A stretch of DNA of 64,000 nt from Gonocerus acuteangulatus. Its lineage: Eukaryota; Arthropoda; Insecta; Hemiptera; Coreidae. Position numbers and translations under genes: made by a program. Below, in pieces: positions 55,793 through 64,000 of the stretch; positions within the stretch are counted from its first letter, which is position 1; each line of letters begins with the position of its first letter. The notes beneath the pieces are model-generated. The model searched no databases. It had not been told where the DNA came from and was given only the letters and a program-made list of their open reading frames with translations. The stretch spans positions 12,247,141 to 12,311,140 of the forward strand of contig OX328131.1 of assembly GCA_946811695.1 (NCBI GenBank), written 5' to 3'.

Positions 55793-56371
55793 TTAGGTGC
55801 TTATGTTTACAAATACTTCTAGTGAATTCAAAAATTATGTTGTAAAAAAATGTTTGTTTACTGCATTCATCTTGCTTATAACCTATTGATTTTTTGATAT
55901 AGCCATTTAAAGAGCTGATTTTATTGGAACAGAAAAGGGCACTCAAAAGGAATAGTGCAAATAATGATACGAAATTAGCCTACTCAAAATAGGTCACCTT
56001 ACCAAAGAGATTCTGACGAAACGCAATGACTGAAACCAGACAAGTCAGTCCTGTCATCTCTACGCCCTCGCAAGAGTCAATATTTGGAGAATGCTCGCTT
56101 TCAATGACTCTTGGGATTTCGAGGCCCGAAATCCCAAGAACAACGGATTTCATTGGCATATCAACCAGCTACTAAGATGCATGCAGATAGCGGGTATACT
56201 TCGTCCGGGTATGTGGAATAAACTCGCAAAACCGGAAGTGCCGATCAGAAATATCGGCGGGTCATAAACCACGAAAAATACCAGGATGCCATATCTATCA
56301 TTCATATAAAGGGTGTCCCCCGCATATAAACAGCAAAACTTCAGGAAGCGATGCAGGATGAAAGAAGAAAG
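55793..56371. other. Spacer with hairpin and possible MITE end
   Basis: No gene. A perfect 12-bp hairpin (CTTGGGATTTCG and complement, 5-nt loop) lies at 56110-56138. AAAGGGTGTCCCCCGC at 56311 resembles a DNA-transposon terminus. The following AGCAAAACTTC..GATGCAGGATGAAA matches 60860-60890 reversed. Confidence 0.5.
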
Positions 56372-57411
56372 AAAAAAAGTCCTTTGGCATTTTTCTCGTT
56401 TTTGCTTTGTTTCCGAGAAAAACGCAAAAAACTAAAACACAATTTTTAATAGGCAATCTTTCATAATACCTATATAAAGATCATTAAATGTACATGTTTT
56501 ATCTCCTCCCCCGAAACATACCCGCAAAAAATCCTCTTGGTCGGAAAAAAATGACGGCATGTGAAGCTGCATGTTCAACATGTTTAGAATAGCTACTTTT
56601 CTTCGGAGGAAAGTGATAAAACACGAAACCAAAGAAACTTTCAATTCTGAATAAATATAAATTTTAAATTCCTAAAACATTTTAAATTTAATAATGGACG
56701 CATACATAATTACAAAATAACAATTTATTTTTCTAATAATTCCTAATATTCAATTTAAAAATTGTTCAAAGGTTTGGCTCCTTGCAGCAATACAGTGATC
56801 ACATTGCAGACTGGATGGTATTTGTGCATTGCTCTGCTGTAATCTGTTCCCAGGTCCATCTGATGCGGCGGATGAGGTGCTCCCTTTAGCCAATGGGCTC
56901 CCGGTAGACCAAATATTTAATGTGCCCCCATTCGAAGAAATCCAAGTGCGTGAGGTCTGAAAATCGAGCCGGCCACGTCCTATCCAACGACCTTTGTCCA
57001 ACGTCCTACAAATTTCGGACGTCTATCCAAAAGTGGGCTGGACAACTGCCGATTTGAAACCAGCTTCCCAATCTTCTTGCCAAAAGAACTTCATCCTCGA
57101 ACAAGGACAGTTTATTATCCAGGAATTCGTTGAAAGACTCAGCATGTCCAGGGGTCAGAAAATGGAGACCTATTACTCCTTAACAGGCATACTCACTCAT
57201 ACAAAAGCAGAGGCATGTTTACTACTATTTCCTTGGTGTGGTGATTTAGGGGTGGGGTGGGTGAGTAAGTGGAGAGGGTGGAAGGTATTACATATACTAT
57301 TAATGATTTTTATATACGCAGGTATTATGAAAGATTGCCTATTAACAATTGTATTTTAGTTTTTCTCGGAAACAAAGCAAAAACGAGAAAAATGCCGAAG
57401 GACTTTTTTTT
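56372..57411 (-). mobile_element. Tc1/mariner-like transposon with 120-bp inverted repeats
   Basis: Arms at 56372-56498 and 57288-57411 (AAAAGTCCTTTGGCATTTTT, GTTTTTGCTTTGTTTCCGAG) are near-perfect complements. The interior has a broken transposase on the minus strand. Outer boundaries and target duplication are unclear on both sides. Confidence 0.72.
56760..57180 (-). pseudogene. DDE transposase C-terminal pseudogene
   Basis: Across three minus-strand frames: RRLGSWFQIGSCPAHFWIDV, DKGRWIGRGR, PARFSDLTHLDFFEWGHIKY, LVYREPI, then ITAEQ and FEQFLN. This is the WFQxDGAPAH...RWIGRRGP..WPARSPDLTPLDFFLWGxxK..VY pattern of insect Tc1/mariner-type transposases. The second catalytic Asp position (DG) reads GS here and there are several frameshifts, so it is dead. 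Confidence 0.75.
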
Positions 57412-57416
57412 TTCTT

Positions 57417-57559
57417 TTAGCGCGGTTCCTCCCTCCCCCATAGGGAGGAACCCCGCTTATAAGGTTGATACAATGAAACAATCCGGAAGTGCCGACTAGA
57501 AAATTTCGCGTTTCAGAACCCATAGAGACCGAAAATGATAGTGGTTAAAATTTGTATGT

Positions 57560-57652
<93 letters not shown>

Positions 57653-58427
57653 TGTTCGCTCTGTAGCTCCCAGACGAATGGTCCGATTTTGATGAAATTT
57701 GGTACAAAAATCTTTCGTATAATTTGAAAGGTCAAGTTCGTTAACCAGCAAAATCCGCCTACTGGAAGATGGCGTTTGGGGCGAAATTCGCGCAACAAAA
57801 GTCGTAACGCTTACGTATTCGAGTTCATAAGCTTGTAAGTACTCGTTTTATATGCTTCCTGGGCTAGGAAAACGAATGAAACCATTTTCAAGGCGATAGC
57901 TTTAACCGTTTTCGAGAAAATGGGAAAAATAGTTTTTAAATACCGTTTTTGGTTTCGGTACTTAGAATCATGGGATTCAGTTGAAACATTTTCTGCATGT
58001 TCAACATTCATCAAACTAATGTGTTGAAATTTTGGTTACGTTTGGAGTTAAGGAAGAGTTAGAATAAAATATTTTATTAACAGACATAAAAAGTTTTAGT
58101 AACTTTGTTTACATTCCTTAATATCTCGAAAAAGGTTTCTTAATAAACGGAAGAATACCATTAGAAAGCTTATTAAATACTCTAAAAAAAAAGGTTCTAA
58201 TGAAAGTTTTGATTAGGCGATTTCTATCGGAGAAATAAGAGCTTAAAACTTTAAAGTAATTGATTTCGCTTATTCGAACTGTTCTTTTGGTCTGTTTTTT
58301 ATTCCTTGTTATTTTTTAATTGCTTATAGTTGGATAATGTATTTGAAAATAAAACAGGTTAAGAAAAATAAGAAAAACAATTTAATGTTAGAGATATGGA
58401 TTTCCAAGATATAGCTTTTCAACTGCC
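57417..58427. mobile_element. Dispersed element X, copy 2, with (TA)n inside
   Basis: Same hairpin start as 51318 (57418-57458), then a (TA)n tract (57562-57650), an extra Helitron-like block (CAGACGAATGGTCCGATTTT), then the body shared with 51440-51860. It is cut at TCAACTGCC (58419-58427) by the LINE insertion. Confidence 0.7.
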
Positions 58428-59354
58428 TCCCTTTGGACCTTCACACCGCCCGAACGCCACTTCTTGGCCGTAATCAAGAATTCTATGACAGACACCGAGC
58501 TGAGTTCCTATCTGTGCGAATTCTTGGGTAGTATCGCAGAGAGGAGGGTATACTACACCGATGGTTCCAAGATAGAATCTTCAACTGCCTGCGCGGTGAT
58601 CGATTCTGACATAGTTTTTATGTTTAAACTCTCTCCCCAATGTAATATCTTCACTGCTGAACTATTTGCAATTGCCACTGCCTTGCAACTAGCTCAGGAA
58701 GCCCCAGAGAAGAACATCATAGTATGCACCGACTCAAGAAGTGCTCTCGAAAAGGTTGAAGATATTTTTACTGAAAACTCCCTTGTTTTAAAAATCCTTC
58801 AGTATAGCAGAACTCTCAGAGACAGTGGAAAAGCTGTCCATCTAATGTGGATTCCCGGACATCGTGGGATTCCTGGCAACGAGAAAGCCGATCAAGCTGC
58901 ATGGGCTGCGCACAGTTTGAGCGACATTACCAGGGTTCCTCTATCTGGCAGGGAGCTAGTAGCGCCAGCAATATGCAAGATCGAAGAAGGATGGAGAAAG
59001 ACGTTGTTGGATTGCGGAGAACAAAAACTTGAGCAAGTCAAGCATGACTTGAGTGCCTGGTCCTCCTCAAACAGAATATCAAGAAGAGAGGAGGTTGTCC
59101 TAGCTCGGCTCAGACTCGGCCACTCTAGGCTGACTCATGGGTACTTGATGTCTAGAGGAATCCCACCTGTCTGCGGAAGATGCAATCAGCTGATCTCTAT
59201 GAAACATATTTTCGAGGACTGCCCTCGTTATAGGCTGATGCTCCAACAGCTGGGAATACCAAGGAACTTGACAGAAGCTCTGCGGGACGATGGCAAAGCA
59301 GTTGGCCTAGTTGTGGAATTCTTAAAAAAGGCGCAAATATATCTCATGATATAA
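58428..59354 (+). CDS. LINE RNase H and zinc-knuckle C-terminal domain, intact frame
   Basis: The frame is open from the insertion junction to the stop with no lesion, about 308 codons. RNase H: VYYTDGSK (first Asp), NIFTAELFAIATALQLAQ (Glu), IIVCTDSRSALEKV (Asp), MWIPGHRGIPGNEKADQAAW (His and last Asp), so all catalytic positions are present. Then RLRLGHSRLTHGYLM, CGRCNQLISMKHIFEDC and GLVVEFLKKAQIYL, the usual C-terminus of I/Loa/R1-type polyproteins. The upstream PPERHF linker precedes RNase H in such proteins. It lacks endonuclease and RT and has no ATG near its start, so it is a partial ORF2, young enough to be undamaged. Confidence 0.85.
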   Translation, partial: SLWTFTPPERHFLAVIKNSMTDTELSSYLCEFLGSIAERRVYYTDGSKIESSTACAVIDSDIVFMFKLSPQCNIFTAELFAIATALQLAQEAPEKNIIVCTDSRSALEKVEDIFTENSLVLKILQYSRTLRDSGKAVHLMWIPGHRGIPGNEKADQAAWAAHSLSDITRVPLSGRELVAPAICKIEEGWRKTLLDCGEQKLEQVKHDLSAWSSSNRISRREEVVLARLRLGHSRLTHGYLMSRGIPPVCGRCNQLISMKHIFEDCPRYRLMLQQLGIPRNLTEALRDDGKAVGLVVEFLKKAQIYLMI

Positions 59355-59640
59355 AATAATAATTTAATAATAAATAAATATATTTATGTATACGTGCACG
59401 GGTATATACTCATGTGCGTGTAAGTATGTATGTATGTATGTGGGTGTGTATATGTGTATGAACGTGGGTGTATGTGCATATACGTGTGCTAGATTAGTTT
59501 TAGAATTGGTATTACTATAAATTTTGTTATTTAGTATAGTTTTAGTATTAACATTGCATCCAGTAAAGTATTAGTTTTAGTACAAATAGTTGTAATAGTT
59601 ATGTTAAGTTTGTATTAGTTACTTAGTTTGTATTCGTTAG

Positions 59641-59644
<4 letters not shown>

Positions 59645-59698
<54 letters not shown>
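59645..59698 (+). repeat. Poly(A) tract in LINE 3' region
   Basis: About 53 A residues 290 nt after the stop but 370 nt before the (CATC)n end. A second A-run is at 59895-59911. Confidence 0.85.
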
Positions 59699-59701
<3 letters not shown>

Positions 59702-60079
59702 GACATTACTCAGAAAAATAGATATATAAATATAAAAAAGATATACATATATATATGTATATGCATTAAAAAAAAATTATATACAAGTCTCTTAACTGTA
59801 TTAATAGTGCTATACTGTATGTTAGTATTAGTTTTAGTGCAAATAGTTCTATTAGTATCTAAGTAACAAGTTAGTCGTAAGCAATGACATAGGTTAAAAA
59901 AAAAAAAAAAAAGAGTAGAGGTCATAAAAATTACAGTTGATTGTCATGCACTGTCCTAAACACAAAATTACAATCCCTCTCACGACATATACACGACTCT
60001 CTAGCATTACACTTCAGGGCGGTGAGGACCTAGATGTTTTCTGCCCTTAAAAACCCAATCCATCCATCCATCAACTGCC

Positions 60080-60857
60080 TAGCGTCCTTCCTAGGGAGGG
60101 TTGTTTGTATTTGATTTTGGTACTTAGAATTATGGGATACAGTTGAAACATTTTCTGCATGTTCGAATTTCATCAACACTAATATGTTGAAATTTTTGTT
60201 ACGTTTAGAGTAAAGGAAGGGTTAGAATAAAATATTTTATTAACAGACAAAAAAAGTTTTGGTAACTTCGTATACTTTCGTTAGTATCTCGAAAACCGTT
60301 GACAATCTTGTGAAGCGAAAGATTACCATTCGAAAGCTTACTAAATGCTCTACAAAAAAGGTTCTGAAGAAAATTTTAATTACGCGATGTCAATCGGAGA
60401 AATAAGTGCTTAAAACATTAAATTAATTTATTTCGTTTATTCGAACGGTTCTTTTTGTCTATTTTATTCCTTGTTATTTTTTAATTGATAGTTGGATAAT
60501 GTATTTGACAATAAAACTGGTTAAGTAAAATAACAAAAACAATTTATTGTTAGAAATATAGATTTCTATATTAGAAATATAGATTGTTAGAACTAGCGGG
60601 ACCTAGTGTTAGCCGACAGCCGACCCGTCCAGGTAAGATCGTATATCATGACATTTCAAGACCTTTCAAGACTTTACTACACACAGGAATGGCGTTTGTG
60701 ACCTTAAGGGTTGACACACCATTATAATAATTAATTTTTAAAAAAAGACTGGTGGAACCAAAATAATAACTGCTTCTATTTTAATCTTTCCAAATTAGAC
60801 TAGGGTTATGAACGGAACCGCGCTAAGATGATGCAGTTCCTGCGAGACGGACTTTTT
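60080..60857. mobile_element. Dispersed element X, rest of copy 2 and copy 3
   Basis: After the LINE the host repeat resumes (TAGCGTCCTTCC), then a further copy of the body (60117-60600, tacttagaattatgggatac onward) and the tail (60810-60857: AACGGAACCGCGCTAAGATG, GCAGTTCCTGCGAGACGGAC, T run). Confidence 0.7.
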
Positions 60858-62225
60858 CATCCTGCATCGATTCCGGAAGTTTTGCCGTTTATTGTGCTGA
60901 TAGCCTGTTTATCTACATATAATGTTTTTCATCAAAAATTACAACGTATTTTCTTTTAAAAATGTTTTTGCAAGATTCCACACGGCCGCCAACCAGACTG
61001 TATCCACCTTCGTGAATGAAATATTGTGTATTCAATACCCTATAGATTATCTTAATAAGATGGTAATTAACATATTGTTAAACGAATGATTCCCGATATT
61101 GCATATGACCTCATTAAGAAGTTCTCGATGGATGCCTGAATGACCAGCCGAAGACCTTCGAGTAGTTACATTAAAATGCAACAATAAACCTGAATAAGCC
61201 CCATCTAGTCTAATAGAGCGGATTGCATCAAAGTGCAACTGCACCAGGTAATTCGTACAAGGCTGTGGATAGGTTTGCGTCAAACCTACTCGAAGGGATA
61301 CCTACAGTAACCCAGAAATACGAAGACCTGATTGGACAACCGGAGCAAGGTCTGTACTTGCCGGCCTTCGCTGTCTTTGTACTTTTAGTCTTGTTACTGA
61401 GTCATCGGAGACCCCGACTTCATCCCAGCTCATCCGGGCAGGTGGTCCGTTCTGGAAATCGGACATAGTATACGAAAATAACTGGGCATGAGTTTTGGAC
61501 TTTTTTTTTTTATATTCTTTTGACCTTCACAACTTTAGCTCATGAAAAACCAAAAGAAGAATTATCTGTATGAACAGGCAAGAGAAACAAAAAAAAACCA
61601 CAAGAATTAAATAAATTTATTAGATAAACGTTTTTATTATGTAAGTATACTCAAATGCACATTTCTTAAAGGCATATAAATGGATGAATATGTGTATACA
61701 TATATATACAGGGTATGGCATAATATGGTACCTGCGGGTAGTGGACGTTGTGGCGGTTCAGAAAAATATGTTCTATATTTTGTAAAAGTCGTTTGGTTTT
61801 CGAGGTATTGGACATTTTCGAAAATGCCAAAAAATAAACCCTATGCTGCTCATTTTGGTGTCACGACTCCAAATGAAGGAATTTCTTCACACAGTTTTTT
61901 GCAGAGTATTCCTGGATAAATGCGCAATTTATACCCATTTTTGGGGCTTATGTATAATTTCTTGTTTTTTTTTTGTTTTTTTTTAAACAAAGATCTAACT
62001 CCAATTTCAAGTTTTGCTTATTTCTTTCCTAAGTTTAAACTAACGTGGTTTTAAACAAAAAAAAATGCTACCTGGAGGCCAAACTAAGGAAAAACGTGCC
62101 TGTTTTATGGTGATCCCGAAATGGTATAACAACCTGAATTTCCAGCATTTATTACTAAATAAAATCGTATTACAATGAGTAAAGCCTAGTTTAATGTAAA
62201 CTGTTTTTTATTTTTAATTAGGGTG
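60858..62225. other. Intergenic DNA
   Basis: No gene recognised. 61708 begins TACAGGGTATGGCATAATAT after a TA-rich stretch, a possible MITE left end without a partner. An 81-codon plus-strand frame at 61223-61468 has no known motif. Confidence 0.4.
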
Positions 62226-62239
62226 CTTCGACTGCTAGG

Positions 62240-62351
62240 GTCATTAGCACCACAGTGTAAACCTTCTTTTTATTTTTTTTAGGAACAATGTCTTTCATTT
62301 CCCAATAAATTCAGAGAAACGAGCCCTTCTGCTCAAATTCAGGAACATATA

Positions 62352-62404
<53 letters not shown>

Positions 62405-62860
62405 TATATTCTATATGTTCCTGGGCGAGGTTAGCTCAAATCCCGAGCAAGCACTAAAGATTTTCTCTTCTAGTGTCTTCGTTCACCGGTTGAATTCGGC
62501 CACCCTGACCGTCCCTAGGCCAACCCAGCCTTTAATTAATTTAATAATGGGTACCTTGGGTGCTAATGGCTCTAGCGGTCGAAGCAGCCAATGGGAAAAT
62601 CAGGCGGCCGAAGCATAGTACTGACCACACTATCTCTCTAGTGTGCCGTATGGTTATGAATCAGATACCTCTACAGTATCTGCCCCACAGAGCCCTCGTG
62701 GCCTGTTACGGGACTGATTTTTTTTTTTTTTATATATACCTATATGTTCCTGAATTTGAGCACAAGGGATCGTTTCTCTGAATTTAATTGGTAAAGAAAG
62801 ACATTGTTCCTAAAAAAATTAAAAACAAGGTTTACACGGTGGTGCTAATGACCCTATATT
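62240..62860. mobile_element. Inverted arms of about 120 bp around a SINE
   Basis: 62240-62356 and 62743-62860 are reverse complements (GGGTCATTAGCACCA, TTAGGAACAATGTCTTTC, CTCAAATTCAGGAACATATA). Between them lie a (TA)n tract (62357-62410), a short third piece TTCTATATGTTCCTG (62409-62424) and the SINE at 62425-62740. Confidence 0.75.
62425..62740 (+). repeat. tRNA-derived SINE, family 1, copy 3 (head deleted)
   Basis: GCGAGGTTAGCTCA jumps directly to AATCCCGAGCAAG, so the segment between A and B boxes is lost. Body and 3' end (CCTGTTACGGGACTGATTTT) match copy 2. Confidence 0.82.
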
Positions 62861-62862
62861 TA

Positions 62863-62865
<3 letters not shown>

Positions 62866-62935
<70 letters not shown>
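62866..62935. repeat. (TA)n microsatellite
   Basis: Pure TA array ending in GCACACACACG. Confidence 0.9.
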
Positions 62936-62942
<7 letters not shown>

Positions 62943-63257
62943 CACGTTTAAATCACATCATTAGTTTAACCAACTATTACAAGAACAAAAAAAAATAACG
63001 GGATCTGAGGGCGGGAGAGGACAGCCATTTGACCACTTTCTTATTAATTAATTTCATTAATCAACATTTTAATTAATTAATTAAGAATTTTTGAACACTT
63101 GTTATTAATATTCTCTGTTATTAATAGACTTTTTTAATATAACATGTTCCTACTCAGCTGAACTGAACGCTGTAATACTTTAAGGGATAAATTATATCGC
63201 CCAAAACCTCCAAAGTATTCAAACCAATTTAGAAACATTTTTGGTCATCCAAACGAA

Positions 63258-63258
<1 letters not shown>
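62936..63258. other. AT-rich spacer
   Basis: No gene or repeat unit recognised. Confidence 0.5.

Positions 63259-63327
<69 letters not shown>
63259..63327. repeat. (TA)n(TG)n compound microsatellite
   Basis: A TA run followed by a TG run of about 26 units. Confidence 0.9.
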
Positions 63328-63330
<3 letters not shown>

Positions 63331-63610
63331 TGCGTGTATGACAAAGCCAGATTCTCGATTATATGCCACCCTATGGCACCAATTTTGACCATGAACAATG
63401 AAAATACAGGATAAAATCTCATATACTGCATGCGTCGACTGTGATACATATGATATGGGGTTTGTCCGCCACATATAAACACACATATTTATGTAAACGC
63501 TATATATATATATATATATATAATTCCCACAAAGTTCAATGTTTTCTTGTTGTTGTCAAATATCTCAGCAAAATATAAGCAACAATTTTCTTCCTCTCAA
63601 GAAAAGTATA

Positions 63611-64000
63611 TTGAGTTTCAACATAGTTCGAGTTGGTTATCTGATTCACTTCTTATATCAATTCATGAAAATACAATTTCAACATAGTTCGAGTTGGTTA
63701 TCTGATTCACTTCTTATATCAATTCATGAAAACACAATTTCAACATAGTTCGAGTTGGTTATCTGATTCACTTCTTATATCAATTCATGAAAATACAATT
63801 TCAACATAGTTCGAGTTGGTTATCTGATTCACTTCTTATATCAATTCATGAAAATACAATTTCAACATAGTTCGAGTTGGTTATCTGATTCACTTCTTAT
63901 ATCAATTCATGAAAATACAATTTCAACATAGTTCGAGTTGGTTATCTGATTCACTTCTTATTTCAATTCATGAAAATACAATTTCAACATAGTTCGAGTT
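63611..64000. repeat. 61-bp minisatellite, at least six units, open at window edge
   Basis: The unit starts GTTCGAGTTGGTTATCTGAT and ends AAAATACAATTTCAACATA. Unit starts at 63626, 63687, 63748, 63809, 63870, 63931 and 63992 show an exact 61-bp period with one or two substitutions in total. The array continues beyond the window. Confidence 0.95.

Larger units (their letters stand above)
58428..60070 (+). mobile_element. 5'-truncated LINE with 9-bp target duplication
   Basis: TCAACTGCC flanks the insertion (58419-58427 and 60071-60079). It starts inside the coding region, runs through the stop at 59354 and a long 3' region with an A tract (59645-59698), and ends in a (CATC)n tail (60053-60070). 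Truncation by incomplete reverse transcription is typical of LINEs. Confidence 0.82.

Noticed and set aside
61223..61468. 81-codon plus-strand frame
   Set aside because: No recognisable motif, no conserved context and no start or splice support.

Overview
The window reads as nuclear DNA of an insect: AT-rich, with short TATA-driven genes, GT-AG introns, AATAAA poly(A) signals, several metazoan transposon superfamilies and many (TA)n arrays. The gene content is one family only: six copies of a low-complexity Ala/Pro/Val/Tyr-rich secreted cuticular protein. In each, a 12-nt first coding exon (Met-Tyr-Lys-Leu or -Ile) carries the start of the signal peptide and a second exon carries the rest. 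A beetle is plausible, but the sequence alone does not fix the order.

Layout of the genes: A (+, 82-510) and B (-, 4525-4953) converge; C (+, 26592-27020) and D (+, 33124-33552) are tandem; E (-, 38416-41694) and F (-, 45332-49957) are tandem on the other strand, so D and E converge. A-D have an identical 75-bp intron length and almost identical promoters, leader, intron and coding sequence. E has the same promoter and first exon, but its intron is about 2.95 kb and filled with retroelements. F is longer (140 aa), has a different promoter, and its 4.2-kb intron holds a decaying tandem array of its own first exon. B-E share a proximal promoter module: an AAGGT(C/T)A nuclear-receptor-type half-site, a GC-rich box, a TATA box and an initiator. 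This fits coordinated, probably moult-linked, expression.

Between the genes is repeat DNA. 6869-8446 is a 19-bp satellite with alternating variants. 8649-16761 is a complete but crippled Ty3/gypsy LTR retrotransposon with a 4-bp target duplication, a Lys-type primer site and a -1 frameshift signal at the gag-pol junction. 17.1-22.7 kb holds a tRNA-SINE, nested foldbacks, a PIF/Harbinger element with a MADF remnant and a pogo/Tigger element. 27.5-32.6 kb has a second Tigger copy, a hAT fragment and broken LINE pieces. 36.4-37.3 kb is a Helitron-like element with internal repeats. 37.7-38.2 and 40.9-41.4 kb are two nearly identical copies of a 5S-rRNA-headed element. 42.4-44.8 kb has LINE fragments and a TA-flanked MITE. 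50-62.9 kb has dispersed-repeat units, tRNA-SINEs, a Tc1/mariner-like element, a 24-bp minisatellite and a 5'-truncated LINE with an intact RNase H reading frame and a 9-bp target duplication. A 61-bp minisatellite runs off the right edge.

No bacterial-type operon, CRISPR array, intact tRNA gene or intact transposase was found. All similarity statements come from reading motifs by eye; no database search or folding program was run.
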